This document shows, piece after piece, positions 9,122-18,241 of a DNA stretch of 64,000 nt. How positions within the stretch are numbered: position 1 is the stretch's first letter; each line of letters starts with the position of its first letter. Location: NCBI RefSeq assembly GCF_014172375.1, contig NZ_WNXD01000002.1:372001-436000 (forward strand), in the 5' to 3' direction. Position numbers and translations under genes: made by a program. Under the pieces are notes generated by a model, which ran no database searches, was not told the origin of the DNA, and saw only the letters and a list, made by a program, of their open reading frames with translations. Origin of the DNA: Pedobacter planticolens. Lineage in GTDB: Bacteria > Bacteroidota > Bacteroidia > Sphingobacteriales > Sphingobacteriaceae.

Positions 9122-9553
9122 CTATTTTCCAGTATGTCCATAACCTCCTGCACCACGAGCAGTATCATTTAATTCTTCAACACTTTCCCAACTTATGGTT
9201 TCATGTTTAGCAATTACCATTTGTGCAATTCTGTCACCGTTATTTATCACAAAATCTGTATCCGATAAATTTACCAATAACACTTTAATTTCCCCACGAT
9301 AATCAGCGTCAATAGTTCCTGGTGAGTTTACAATTCCAATTCCATGTTTAAATGCTAATCCGCTACGTGGTCTAATTTGCGCCTCATAACCAATTGGCAA
9401 TTCTATATGTAGACCTGTTGGAACTAAAAGACGTTGCAAAGGTTTAATCGTAATTTGTTCTGGTGTAAATGCTCTTAAGTCCATACCTGCAGCATGGGCA
9501 GTTTCATAAGTAGGAAGTGGATGAGCAGAGTGATTGATGATTTTGATCTTCAT
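9122..9553 (-). CDS. dut: dUTP diphosphatase
   Basis: Hydrolyses dUTP to dUMP and pyrophosphate, keeping uracil out of DNA and supplying dTMP synthesis. All five motifs of trimeric dUTPase are present in order: [41 protein letters not shown] and the C-terminal [11 protein letters not shown]. Length 143 is normal. The ATG shares one base with the stop of the flippase gene upstream (TAATG), so the two are translationally coupled. It probably trails the flippase as a passenger housekeeping gene. Confidence 0.97.
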   Translation of the reverse strand: MKIKIINHSAHPLPTYETAHAAGMDLRAFTPEQITIKPLQRLLVPTGLHIELPIGYEAQIRPRSGLAFKHGIGIVNSPGTIDADYRGEIKVLLVNLSDTDFVINNGDRIAQMVIAKHETISWESVEELNDTARGAGGYGHTGK

Positions 9554-11040
9554 TATTTTGTTGTCAGTATTCTTTTAACGTTATCTTTTTCCATAAAATA
9601 TATCCCTACCAAAAACAGCGCTAAAAGACCATTTCCAATATAAATATTTTGTTTAAACACATAAAATGATAAATATACCAAAACCAAAGAAGTGCTTAAA
9701 TAAGCTATCATTCTTTTTAGGTTATATGGAATTGGATAAAATTTTTGTCCTAAAATGTAAGAAATAATCATGATGATGAAATAGGCCATCATACTTACCC
9801 AAGCCGATGCCATATAACTGTATTTCGGGATCAATACAATGTTCATCACGATAGTAAAAATTGCACCAACTAACGAAATATATAAACCATATCGCGTTTG
9901 ATCTGATAAACGATACCAAACCGCCAAATTCATGTAGATACCCAAGCAAACGTAACCAAAAAGCAAAAATGGAACTGCTGGTAAACCAACCCAATATTTT
10001 GCAGCGATGAAATGTTTAATCAGATCGATGTTTGCGATTAAACCCACAAACAAAATAGCCAAAGCCAACACAAAATAATTGAGAATATTGGCATACGTAG
10101 CTTTTGCATTTTCATTTTTAGCATGACTGAAAAAGAAAGGTTCTGCTCCAAGTCTAAACGCCGTATTAAATATGCTGATAAAGATAGCCAGCTTACAAAC
10201 TGCACCATAAATCCCAGTTTCATGATCGGCAATATTTGCTGGAAGGTATTTACTCAGCAATATTTTATCCAAATTTTCATTAATGATAAACGATAGATTA
10301 GCTACTAAAATTGGCCAGCTATACGCGAGCATTTTATAGAAAAGTTCTTTATCAAACTTAAATTGAATTTGTTTAAATTCTGGAATTAGTAAAATGAAAG
10401 TGGATATACTTGCAATTAAATTAGCCATAAAAACATAACCAATCCAATTCGGTTTAAACCAAGTAGCCAACCATGTTGCACCCACTAAATTTTGTTTAAT
10501 AATTGCTGGAATAACATAGATAAAAATCAAGTTTAACCCAACAAAAACACCAATGTTTAAAAATTTAACAACGCTATATTTAAGTGGTTTTCCATCTGCT
10601 CGTAATTTTGCAAACGGGATTACACAAATTGCATCTGTAAACAATATCCAAATTAAATATTGAACATATTTTCGTTGTTCATTGTAGTTTGCAAGACCAT
10701 CGCTGCTAGAGGTAAATCTTGTAAAATAGTCTGTAAAAACTAATCCAGTAATTAAAAATAGAACTGAAATAAAAGCAATAACTAAAAAACTGTTATTGTA
10801 AACTTCTTGTTTTTTTTCTTCGTGTTTATTGAGGTAGCGAAAAAAAGTTGTCTCCATTCCAAATGCCAAAATTGCATTGATAATAGAAGCATAACTGAAC
10901 ATTTTAGTGAAAATACCATATACACCTTCTGCATAAACTCTGGTATAAATTGGAGTTAAAATAAAGTTGAACAGTCTTGAAAATATGGTGCTAATACCAT
11001 AAATCATTGTTTGACCAGCAAATTTTTTATATACAGACAA
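9553..11040 (-). CDS. Oligosaccharide/lipid flippase, MOP superfamily
   Basis: Multi-pass inner membrane protein of 495 residues with about 12-14 helices, in the polysaccharide biosynthesis (MATE/MurJ/Wzx) superfamily. It begins [26 protein letters not shown], the usual N-terminus of this Bacteroidetes family. The start is TTG at 11040; the next Met is residue 12 (MIYGIS), which would trim the conserved N-terminus. Because it sits with housekeeping genes and far from glycosyltransferases, a lipid II or conserved envelope glycolipid substrate is possible, but substrate cannot be read from sequence. Upstream is a tandem ATTTTAG repeat. Confidence 0.85.
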   Translation of the reverse strand: MSVYKKFAGQTMIYGISTIFSRLFNFILTPIYTRVYAEGVYGIFTKMFSYASIINAILAFGMETTFFRYLNKHEEKKQEVYNNSFLVIAFISVLFLITGLVFTDYFTRFTSSSDGLANYNEQRKYVQYLIWILFTDAICVIPFAKLRADGKPLKYSVVKFLNIGVFVGLNLIFIYVIPAIIKQNLVGATWLATWFKPNWIGYVFMANLIASISTFILLIPEFKQIQFKFDKELFYKMLAYSWPILVANLSFIINENLDKILLSKYLPANIADHETGIYGAVCKLAIFISIFNTAFRLGAEPFFFSHAKNENAKATYANILNYFVLALAILFVGLIANIDLIKHFIAAKYWVGLPAVPFLLFGYVCLGIYMNLAVWYRLSDQTRYGLYISLVGAIFTIVMNIVLIPKYSYMASAWVSMMAYFIIMIISYILGQKFYPIPYNLKRMIAYLSTSLVLVYLSFYVFKQNIYIGNGLLALFLVGIYFMEKDNVKRILTTK

Positions 11041-11043
11041 ATT

Positions 11044-11071
11044 ATTTTAGATTTTAGATTTTAGATTTTAG
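11044..11071. repeat. Tandem 7-bp repeat (ATTTTAG x4)
   Basis: Four perfect head-to-tail copies of ATTTTAG just upstream of the flippase start. A slippage-prone AT-rich tract in the 125-base gap between acylphosphatase and flippase genes. Confidence 0.9.
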
Positions 11072-11165
11072 TTTTCTTAAGCGCAAACTCAACAATTCAA
11101 AATCTAAAACTCATTAATGTTTTTTGCCAATTCGTAATTCGTAAATTTAAAACCGTAAATCTACT

Positions 11166-11450
11166 TTACCATAGCAAGTTCTTTTTTACTACTTCAAAGT
11201 TGCGATAATTCTTCAATTCTCCATCTACAACCGTTACATTTTCTACATTAGCTTTATCCGGACCTTCGTTGCACCATTCTACAAACATTTCTAAAGTAGT
11301 TTCATCAGCCTCTGCTTCAATGTAAACTGAACCATCTTTTTCATTTTTAACCGACCCTCTTACTCCCATTTGGTCGGCAACAGCTTTAGTGCTTGCTCTA
11401 AAAAAAACACCTTGAACTTTCCCTGTTACTTTTATATTGATGTGCTTCAT
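11166..11450 (-). CDS. acyP: Acylphosphatase
   Basis: Hydrolyses acylphosphates such as carbamoyl phosphate or 1,3-bisphosphoglycerate. The 94-residue protein has the signature GKVQGVFFR with catalytic Arg18 and the second motif GSVKNEKDGSV with catalytic Asn36, the normal 18-residue spacing. Last gene of the operon that starts at 13707; its ATG is 5 bases after the stop of the 43-residue peptide gene. Confidence 0.95.
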   Translation of the reverse strand: MKHINIKVTGKVQGVFFRASTKAVADQMGVRGSVKNEKDGSVYIEAEADETTLEMFVEWCNEGPDKANVENVTVVDGELKNYRNFEVVKKNLLW

Positions 11451-11455
11451 CCTAA

Positions 11456-11587
11456 CTATTTGCTACCTTTAATCTCTGTTTTTATTTTTCCTTGTTGAGT
11501 CTGATTTTTAGCCTTTTTCTTAACCAAAATGATAGCAATCACAAGTAAAATAACTGTTATTAAAGCTAATATCCTCTTTAAAATCAT
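11456..11587 (-). CDS. Small single-pass membrane peptide, 43 residues
   Basis: An open frame from ATG at 11587 to TAG at 11456 encodes a hydrophobic helix (residues about 6-22, LALITVILLVIAIILV) followed by a basic, Gln/Lys-rich tail (KKKAKNQTQQGKIKTEIKGSK). It fills the gap between nitronate monooxygenase (ends 11592) and acylphosphatase (starts 11450) with 4-5 bases on each side, the spacing of a true operon gene. Topology by positive-inside rule: short N-terminus out, tail in the cytoplasm. Function unknown; it is too short for routine gene calling. Confidence 0.7.
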   Translation of the reverse strand: MILKRILALITVILLVIAIILVKKKAKNQTQQGKIKTEIKGSK

Positions 11588-11591
11588 TTGC

Positions 11592-12539
11592 TTAAAATTT
11601 CAAATTGTTTATCCTTAGTTTTTCTTTCAAAAACTCATCCCAAATTTCGTGTAAAATATCAGCAGCAGGTTTTATTTTATCAAGCAAAGCTGATACTTGC
11701 CCAATTTCTAATTCGCCTTGCTCCATATCACCTTCAAACATGCCCAATTTTGCCCTTGCTCTACCTAAAAGCTCAATCAGTTTTTCTGTATTTGCACCTT
11801 CAGCCTCAGCTTGTGCAACTGCGTCTGCAAATTCATTTTTAAGCAAGCGAACTGGCACCAATTTTTTCATTCTCAATTTGGTATCGCCTTCTGCAGAAGA
11901 AATAATTTTCTCTTTAAAATTTGGATGTGCTGAAGATTCTTCGGCAACAGCAAAAGCAGAACCAATTTGCACCGCATCCGCACCTAAAGCAAAAGCTGCC
12001 AACATTGCCTTTCCACTTCCAATACCACCAGCAGCAATTACAGGAATTTTGACCACAGCTTTAATCATTGGGATTAAGCATAAAGTTGTAGTTTCTTCTC
12101 TTCCATTATGTCCACCAGCTTCAAAACCTTCAGCTACGATGGCATCAACACCACATTCTTGGGCTTTTAATGCAAATTTAGTATTGGCAATTACATGAAC
12201 TACTGTTATGTTTTTCTCTTTTAAAAAGGATGTCCAAGTTGCAGGATTACCCGCCGAAGTAAACACAATTTTCACGTTTTCTTCCACCAAAATATCCATA
12301 ATTTCTTGAACATTTGGATACAACAATGGCACATTTACTGCAAAAGGATTTGAAGTTGCAACTTTGCATTTTTGAATATGTGTTCGCAAAACTTCTGGAT
12401 ACATAGAACCTGCACCAATAATACCTAAACCACCAGCATTAGAAACCGCAGATGCCAATTTCCAACCGCTACACCAAACCATTCCCGCCTGAATTATTGG
12501 GTATTTAATATTGAAAAGTGTGGTAATGCGATTAGCCAT
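11592..12539 (-). CDS. Nitronate monooxygenase / FabK-like FMN oxidoreductase
   Basis: FMN-dependent TIM-barrel enzyme of 315 residues. Visible motifs are the N-terminal YPIIQAGMVWCSG, the active-site His segment EAGGHNGREETTT and the FMN phosphate loops IPVIAAGGIGSG and GADAVQIGSAF. Family members oxidise alkyl nitronates or reduce enoyl-ACP (FabK); sequence alone does not decide. The KMKK-like segment and the position in an operon with an amidohydrolase and acylphosphatase suggest detoxification or salvage, which is inference. ATG is 4 bases after the amidohydrolase stop. Confidence 0.87.
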   Translation of the reverse strand: MANRITTLFNIKYPIIQAGMVWCSGWKLASAVSNAGGLGIIGAGSMYPEVLRTHIQKCKVATSNPFAVNVPLLYPNVQEIMDILVEENVKIVFTSAGNPATWTSFLKEKNITVVHVIANTKFALKAQECGVDAIVAEGFEAGGHNGREETTTLCLIPMIKAVVKIPVIAAGGIGSGKAMLAAFALGADAVQIGSAFAVAEESSAHPNFKEKIISSAEGDTKLRMKKLVPVRLLKNEFADAVAQAEAEGANTEKLIELLGRARAKLGMFEGDMEQGELEIGQVSALLDKIKPAADILHEIWDEFLKEKLRINNLKF

Positions 12540-12543
12540 TTTG

Positions 12544-13707
12544 CTAAAATAAACGTTTTATAGTTGTTTCTTTATTAATAACTCCATTTTCAGCATTGCT
12601 GATTAAAACTACACCAGGTTTTTTGCCTATTCCCAAACTTCCAAATTGCGATTCAATTCCTAAAAATTCGGCACCATTTAACGTTGCCCATTTTAACAAT
12701 TCCTCAAAAGAAACATTTTTATGTTCTTGCAAAGTTTGCATCTCTGCCAAAATATTTAATTGGTGATTACTCGCCAAACTATCCGTTCCTAAAGTAATTT
12801 TTAAGTTTTCTTCTTTTAATAAATCTACATCTGGCAATGTATTTTCAATATATAAATTAGCATTCGGACATAAGCACCAATACAATTTCTGATGTTCTTT
12901 TTTAGCAAAATCTACATCAGCTTTGCTACTAAATGTGTTATGTACTAATAACGTATTTACTTTTTTTGAAAGTTGTGGCAAATGATATTTTAAAGAATTT
13001 TTATTCGAATTATGCGCATCACTTTGTGCTATCCCAACTTCAGCGAAAAAGTCTGCAAATTTTCCAGTTCCAGTTTCAAATAACTCATTTTCTCCAGCAG
13101 TTTCTTGGTTATGAATGCTTAAAATATCATCAAATGAGGTTACTTTTTCAATATCATCAAAAAGCGAACTAGAAACAGAATATGGCGCATGTGGAACAAC
13201 AGAGGCTTTTAAAGGTGCAAAATCCTTTTTTAATTGTAAACCTTGCTCAATTATAGGTTCAGATGGTCTATTAAAACCAAAAACTTCCACAAAAGTGTGA
13301 TAATAGATTTTGCTTTCTAGTTTTACAGATTTAGAAATTAATAAATTTGAAATATCGCCAACAGCTACAATTCCATTTTCATACATCTCCTGATCAGCGC
13401 TTTGCATTGCCAAGATAATTTCTTCTTCTGGTTGTTGCCGCAAACCTAATATTTGCTTAATGAATGTTGTTAGTCCAGTTTTTTCAGCAATTTTTTGGTG
13501 CAAATGTGATAACTCTAAATGGCAATGTGTGTTGATAAATCCTGGCACTAAAAAACCATCGTAATACTGAATATTTTCAATTCCTTGAGCTTCTTCTTTC
13601 GTTAAAACAGCATTGATACTCCCATCTTCAGAAACTCCAATAACGCCATTTTTAATAGGTTTTGAAGAAACAGGAAATATCCAATTGGCTGACAAATATT
13701 TTAGCAT
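12544..13707 (-). CDS. Amidohydrolase family protein (metal-dependent deaminase-like)
   Basis: A 387-residue TIM-barrel hydrolase of the cytosine/adenosine deaminase branch. Metal ligands are visible: HxH at 61/63 (NTHCHLELSH), VPHAPYSVS, SIHNQETAGENE with His and Glu, and Asp in GTDSLASNHQLN. The HCHLELS signature resembles aminodeoxyfutalosine deaminase-like members, but no futalosine-pathway gene is nearby, so the substrate is open. First gene of a four-gene operon; a near-consensus -7 box (TTAATTTG) lies 5 bases before the ATG. Confidence 0.85.
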   Translation of the reverse strand: MLKYLSANWIFPVSSKPIKNGVIGVSEDGSINAVLTKEEAQGIENIQYYDGFLVPGFINTHCHLELSHLHQKIAEKTGLTTFIKQILGLRQQPEEEIILAMQSADQEMYENGIVAVGDISNLLISKSVKLESKIYYHTFVEVFGFNRPSEPIIEQGLQLKKDFAPLKASVVPHAPYSVSSSLFDDIEKVTSFDDILSIHNQETAGENELFETGTGKFADFFAEVGIAQSDAHNSNKNSLKYHLPQLSKKVNTLLVHNTFSSKADVDFAKKEHQKLYWCLCPNANLYIENTLPDVDLLKEENLKITLGTDSLASNHQLNILAEMQTLQEHKNVSFEELLKWATLNGAEFLGIESQFGSLGIGKKPGVVLISNAENGVINKETTIKRLF

Positions 13708-13940
13708 ACATGCAAATTAAGCGGAATACCATTAAAACTGGAAATTTATTGCAACAAACTCAGTTATTGAAAAGATACTTGCTGATTTTATCAGCATTGT
13801 GTAGAAAAGTTCTACAATTCAAAAAGCTTTATTAAATCATAAATATCTTATTATCAAATAATTAAAAACATTTTTGGTTTATGGCACCATTATGTAACAC
13901 TAGCAATTATTGTTTCACAAATAAATTTTAAAACATAATT

Positions 13941-14249
13941 ATGAAAAAATTAATTTTATCAGCTACATTTTTAGCTTTCGCAGGATTTACAGCAGTACAG
14001 GCAAGTGAAGTAAAAAACAAAATCGAAATCGTTACTGTACAAGATAGCGTTATTAAAACCCCTATTAAATTAGAAGAGCTTCCAGATGCTATAAAAACTG
14101 TATTAGGTTCTGAGCCATATAAACTTTGGACGCCAACTGCAGCTTTTACTGTGAAAGATGGCAAAAAAGAGTATTATCAAATCGATGTTAAAAAAGAACA
14201 AGAAGTTGGTTCTTTAAAATTAGACAAAGAAGGTAAACCAGTAGAATAA
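13941..14249 (+). CDS. Small secreted protein, PepSY-like
   Basis: A 102-residue protein with a clear signal peptide (MKKLILSATFLAFAGFTAVQAS). The mature part has the look of the PepSY-like/BLIP-type fold common in Bacteroidetes periplasmic proteins (LEELPDAIKTVLGSEPYKLW, then KKEYYQIDVKKEQEVGSLKL). No catalytic residues are evident. Single-gene unit: divergent from the amidohydrolase gene and closed by a strong terminator. Function unknown. Confidence 0.75.
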   Translation: MKKLILSATFLAFAGFTAVQASEVKNKIEIVTVQDSVIKTPIKLEELPDAIKTVLGSEPYKLWTPTAAFTVKDGKKEYYQIDVKKEQEVGSLKLDKEGKPVE

Positions 14250-14271
14250 CACTCATATTCACTATTAATAT

Positions 14272-14310
14272 AACAAAAGCCAGGTATTTCTATCTGGCTT
14301 TTGTTATTTT
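14272..14310 (+). terminator. Intrinsic terminator
   Basis: A perfect 12-bp stem (AACAAAAGCCAG at 14272-14283, complement at 14294-14305) with a 10-base loop, followed by ATTTTT. It ends the small secreted protein gene and its T-run doubles as part of the next promoter. Confidence 0.9.
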
Positions 14311-14312
14311 TG
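14305..14312 (+). promoter_or_regulatory. -7 box for the NtrC-type regulator gene
   Basis: TATTTTTG, exact TAnnTTTG, ending 4 bases before the ATG at 14317. It overlaps the tail of the upstream terminator. A leaderless mRNA is predicted. Confidence 0.55.
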
Positions 14313-14316
14313 CTAT

Positions 14317-15645
14317 ATGGCTAAGATATTAATTATTGAAGACGATACTACATTTGCTCAAATAATTGAAGGTTTTTTAATCAAAAACAAGTATGAAATT
14401 ACAACTGTAACCAATCTTAGTCAAGCGTTTAAAGTATTAACACAACAAGGATTTGATCTTTTATTGGTTGATTATCGTTTGCCAGATGGAACTGGATTGG
14501 ATGTGTTGAGTTATGTGAGAGATAAAGGAATTACGGTTCCATTTATTATCATGACTAGTTTTAATGATGTACGAACTGCAGTTAAATCTATACAGCTTGG
14601 GGCTTTCGATTACATCACTAAACCTGTTAATCCCGATGAATTATTAATGATTGTTAAGAATTCATTACTCAAAAAACAAACAGATAATCAAGCTAAAAGC
14701 TTAAACAATACTGATTTTATTAAAGGAAAAAGTCCCGTTGCAGACAAATTATATGAGCATATTAATTTGGTTGCGCAAACAGATATGTCGGTTATTATTC
14801 AGGGAGAAAGCGGAACTGGGAAAGAATTTGCGGCTAAAACATTACACCTACAAAGCAAACGAGCGGACAAACCATTTATAGCAATTGACTGTGGAGCATT
14901 ATCAAAAGATTTAGCAGCTAGCGAACTTTTTGGCCATGTAAAAGGGGCATTTACAGGTGCCTTAAATGATAAAAAAGGGCAATTCGAAGTAGCAAATGGA
15001 GGAACGCTTTTTTTAGATGAAGTGGGTAATTTAAGTTATGAAGTCCAAATAAAATTACTGCGGGCTTTACAAGAACGCGTTATACAACCCTTGGGTAGCA
15101 ATAAACAAATTGAAGTTGATGTACGTATTATAACGGCAACAAATGACGATTTAGCAAATAGTATAAAACAAGGTGAATTTAGGGAAGATTTATATCATCG
15201 CCTTAATGAATTTAAAATACAATTACCTCCACTACGTGATAGAGGGAAAGATTTAGAGCTTTTTATTAATCATTTTATAGAATTATCAAATACTGAATTA
15301 GATAGAAATGTAACCAGTATTTCTGCTGATGCGAAAGATTTACTATTGCAATACGATTGGCCTGGAAACTTACGTGAATTAAAAAACGTAATTAAAAGAA
15401 TGGTTTTGCTTAGTCCAACCGAAATTGCTACAATAGATGCATTACCTGATGAAATGATGATTGCAGTAAATCGATTACCAAACACTAACCCATCCGATTT
15501 AAAAGCTGTAAATGAGACAAATGAAAAGGCATTAATTACAGAAACTTTAATTAAGGTTAAATACAACAAATCAAAAGCTGCGAAACTTTTAAATATAGAT
15601 CGAAAAACTTTATATAATAAAATGGAACGTTATGGCATCGAATAA
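14317..15645 (+). CDS. Sigma-54-dependent response regulator, NtrC/AtoC type
   Basis: Activates sigma-54 promoters after phosphorylation. The receiver domain is at 1-118 with Asp52 (LLVDYRLPDG) and Lys102. The AAA+ domain (about 135-365) has Walker A GESGTGKE (163-170), an intact sigma-54 contact loop GAFTGA (210-215) and Walker B LFLDEVG (231-237). A Fis-type helix-turn-helix closes the protein (NKSKAAKLLNIDRKTLYNKM). Length 442 is standard. It converges on, and overlaps by 16 bases, the hybrid kinase gene on the other strand, a likely but unproven partner. Transcription starts from a -7 box 4 bases before the ATG. Confidence 0.96.
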   Translation: MAKILIIEDDTTFAQIIEGFLIKNKYEITTVTNLSQAFKVLTQQGFDLLLVDYRLPDGTGLDVLSYVRDKGITVPFIIMTSFNDVRTAVKSIQLGAFDYITKPVNPDELLMIVKNSLLKKQTDNQAKSLNNTDFIKGKSPVADKLYEHINLVAQTDMSVIIQGESGTGKEFAAKTLHLQSKRADKPFIAIDCGALSKDLAASELFGHVKGAFTGALNDKKGQFEVANGGTLFLDEVGNLSYEVQIKLLRALQERVIQPLGSNKQIEVDVRIITATNDDLANSIKQGEFREDLYHRLNEFKIQLPPLRDRGKDLELFINHFIELSNTELDRNVTSISADAKDLLLQYDWPGNLRELKNVIKRMVLLSPTEIATIDALPDEMMIAVNRLPNTNPSDLKAVNETNEKALITETLIKVKYNKSKAAKLLNIDRKTLYNKMERYGIE

Positions 15646-18104
15646 TCTTTTTTGTCTATTAAAGTAATCAGCTCTTCCAATTTCAGAAGTAAATCAAAAA
15701 TTGCCTTTTTCTGGTGACTATTAATTGTTTCTTCTTTCGCAATCTCTTCTTCCAATAATCTAAAAGATGCGCCTAATTTTTTCGAGCCAATTTGAGCAAT
15801 TCTTCCCGCAAGACGATGTATAATTAAACGACTATTTGCTTGATCATTTGCAGAAAGATTTACTTTAAGTTCATCGGCATCGGAAGCAGAATCTTCTTTA
15901 AAACGCTGCAATATTTTTTCCAGCATTTGTTGATCTCCCAAGGTCATTTTCTCTAAAGAAGAAATATTAAAATCTACAGGTTCAATTGCTATTTCGGACT
16001 TATCAAATATAGAAAGTAGATCTTCAGACCTAAACGGTTTCATTATTATTCCTTCAAAACCCTCTTTCAATACCATTTCTCTTTCATCAGGTAATACTTG
16101 GGCTGTTATTGCGTAAAACTTAACTTCTGGCGACATACGTTTCTTTAACAAATGACATAATTTTATGCCAGACATTTCTGGAAGACGCATGTCAATTAAA
16201 ACATATTTAACATTTTCATCAGTCTGTTCATTTAATACACTAGCCACTTCGCTATAACTTTGATATGGAATATGATGTTGATCGAAAATAAGCCCACACA
16301 AATCTAAAATAAGCTTATCATCATCTATTACCCATACTTTACCTGTATTTAAAAAAGCAAATTGATTTGAATTAATTGTTTCACTTTGTTGTTCATTTGC
16401 CAAAATATATTTCAAATAAACGCTAAATGTAGTACCCACGCCTACCTTACTTTTTACATGAATTCTACCTTCTTGGCTTTCAATAAGAGATTTTACAATA
16501 GCCAAACCCAAGCCTGTTCCAGTTCGATTAATTAAGTATTTTTCAGGAGTATCAATTTGTTCAAATTCATTAAAAATTCGTTCTATATGTTCATTACCAA
16601 AACCAATCCCAGTGTCTTCAATAATAAAACTAAAATGCAAGTCATTTTCTTGTTGTTTGCATGATATTCTTAAAAAAACACCTCCTTTTAGCGTAAATTT
16701 TATCGCATTCCCTAATAAATTAAATAATATTTGCTTTAAACGAAATGGATCTCCGACGACGTAGATGTTATCATCAATATCCAAAGTTGAAATTAATTTA
16801 ATTGATTTTTGTTCTGCCAACGGCTGCATAACTGCTACTACTTCCGCCAGTAAATTATTAATATTGAAAGCTTGCTTATTGAAACTAAATTCACCAGAAA
16901 TAATTCTGTTATAATCTAAAATTTCATTTACAATTTGAAGAAGATGCACAGCAGATTGATAGATCGCGTCAATGTCTTTTTTATTTGGATTTGCTTGATG
17001 CACAATAGCCTCAGAATAACCCAAAATAGATTGTAAAGGAGTTCTAATTTCATGGCTCATATTAGAAAGGAAACGTTGTTTAGCCTTACCGTGATATTCG
17101 GCTTCATCTTTTGCCAATTCTAAAGCCTTTCTATATTTATTGCTCTTGGTAATATCCAATAATATTAAATACACCAAAACTACAGTAATTAAGAAAAACA
17201 CAATGATAATTGCTGTGATTTGAATAACTCCATCATTTACAACTTCTTTAGCCTGAGTTCCGTTTAGGTCAATTTGCGCTAATGCCTCTGCCTCAACCTC
17301 TCTTAAAATATCAAGCATTTGTTTAGTTAGCGCATTGCTAGAGTTAGCCAAAACAGATTCACGTTTTAAAAATTTTTCACTTTTTTGGCGCTGTTCTAGT
17401 TCAATATCCTGCAAAGAACCGCCAATACTTTTCATTATACTATCTTCGGCAAGCGCATTTAGGGTGTCGTGTTTAATTTTAAATTCTTCATTTATAATTT
17501 TATAAACCTCCGCTTTTTTCTTGCCAAAAAGTCGACTTAAAAAGCCTTTCGATTTTTCTTCTTCTTCTGGAACTACCGTAGTTGTAGATGTTGCTGTAGT
17601 GATAACCGCACTATCTACTTGTCTGGATCTTTCAGAAACCAATTCATTCAGTTTTTTAACTTCCTCAGAAAAAGATTTTGTATTAATTAAAGTTTCTCTT
17701 ACTTCTAAATACAGTAAAAACTGCTTATCTCGATCAGATAATAATCTTTTGATAGATTTTATACGTTTTAGCTGATGCGCATCTTTTTTATACAAAATTG
17801 ATAACGTATCTAATTTCAGCCTTAAATACCTCGTTTCTTTTATAAAATTTCCTTCATTCGCGGCATTATTAAAGGCTTGATCTCTTTGTAATTGATCCAG
17901 CCTAGCTATTTTATTGGAAAGCTCACTAACAATTCTCAATCTATTATTAGGTGTAGATAATTTTTCTACTGTATATAGCATTTCTGTAAACACGAATTTG
18001 CTAATTCCCCAAGCCGTTAATAACGCAAAACAGGCAAATAAAAATCCTATCACAACTTTGCCTTTTGTAGCCCGAATAAAACGTTTTTGAATACCTGATG
18101 TCAT
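15630..18104 (-). CDS. Membrane hybrid histidine kinase with receiver and HPt domains
   Basis: Sensor kinase of 824 residues. Membrane helices at about 17-40 and 296-317 enclose a roughly 255-residue periplasmic, mostly helical region with no named sensor domain. Then come HisKA with His351 (SNMSHEIRTPL), the ATPase domain (NLLGNAIKFT, DTGIGFG, GTGLGLAI), a receiver (VLIDMRLPEMSG) and a C-terminal HPt domain (IIHRLAGRIAQIG). A multi-step phosphorelay inside one protein is expected. The 3' ends of this gene and of the NtrC-type regulator overlap by 16 bases, which suggests they form one system. No promoter box is clear. Confidence 0.95.
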   Translation of the reverse strand: MTSGIQKRFIRATKGKVVIGFLFACFALLTAWGISKFVFTEMLYTVEKLSTPNNRLRIVSELSNKIARLDQLQRDQAFNNAANEGNFIKETRYLRLKLDTLSILYKKDAHQLKRIKSIKRLLSDRDKQFLLYLEVRETLINTKSFSEEVKKLNELVSERSRQVDSAVITTATSTTTVVPEEEEKSKGFLSRLFGKKKAEVYKIINEEFKIKHDTLNALAEDSIMKSIGGSLQDIELEQRQKSEKFLKRESVLANSSNALTKQMLDILREVEAEALAQIDLNGTQAKEVVNDGVIQITAIIIVFFLITVVLVYLILLDITKSNKYRKALELAKDEAEYHGKAKQRFLSNMSHEIRTPLQSILGYSEAIVHQANPNKKDIDAIYQSAVHLLQIVNEILDYNRIISGEFSFNKQAFNINNLLAEVVAVMQPLAEQKSIKLISTLDIDDNIYVVGDPFRLKQILFNLLGNAIKFTLKGGVFLRISCKQQENDLHFSFIIEDTGIGFGNEHIERIFNEFEQIDTPEKYLINRTGTGLGLAIVKSLIESQEGRIHVKSKVGVGTTFSVYLKYILANEQQSETINSNQFAFLNTGKVWVIDDDKLILDLCGLIFDQHHIPYQSYSEVASVLNEQTDENVKYVLIDMRLPEMSGIKLCHLLKKRMSPEVKFYAITAQVLPDEREMVLKEGFEGIIMKPFRSEDLLSIFDKSEIAIEPVDFNISSLEKMTLGDQQMLEKILQRFKEDSASDADELKVNLSANDQANSRLIIHRLAGRIAQIGSKKLGASFRLLEEEIAKEETINSHQKKAIFDLLLKLEELITLIDKKDYSMP

Positions 18105-18229
18105 TAAACTTAGATTTGATACAGTATAAAGTAATTAATAACGAAATAGTTTGCAGAAATAACATGATTTGGTTGAGGATTGTGCAAAATCTGCTATTAA
18201 TCTTAGGTTTCTCAGGTGATGAAAAACCA

Positions 18230-18237
18230 TATATTTG
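18230..18237 (+). promoter_or_regulatory. -7 box for the WYL regulator gene
   Basis: TATATTTG, exact TAnnTTTG, ending 4 bases before the ATG at 18242, so the mRNA should begin at or next to the start codon. Confidence 0.6.
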
Positions 18238-18241
18238 TTCT

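Noticed and set aside
11605..12198. 197-residue open frame on the plus strand
   Set aside because: Fully antisense to the nitronate monooxygenase gene; composition is the mirror of that coding frame with no family pattern.
18098..18241. 48-residue extension of the WYL regulator
   Set aside because: Family N-terminus is MNRIDRLF at 18242, and an exact promoter box lies between the two possible starts.
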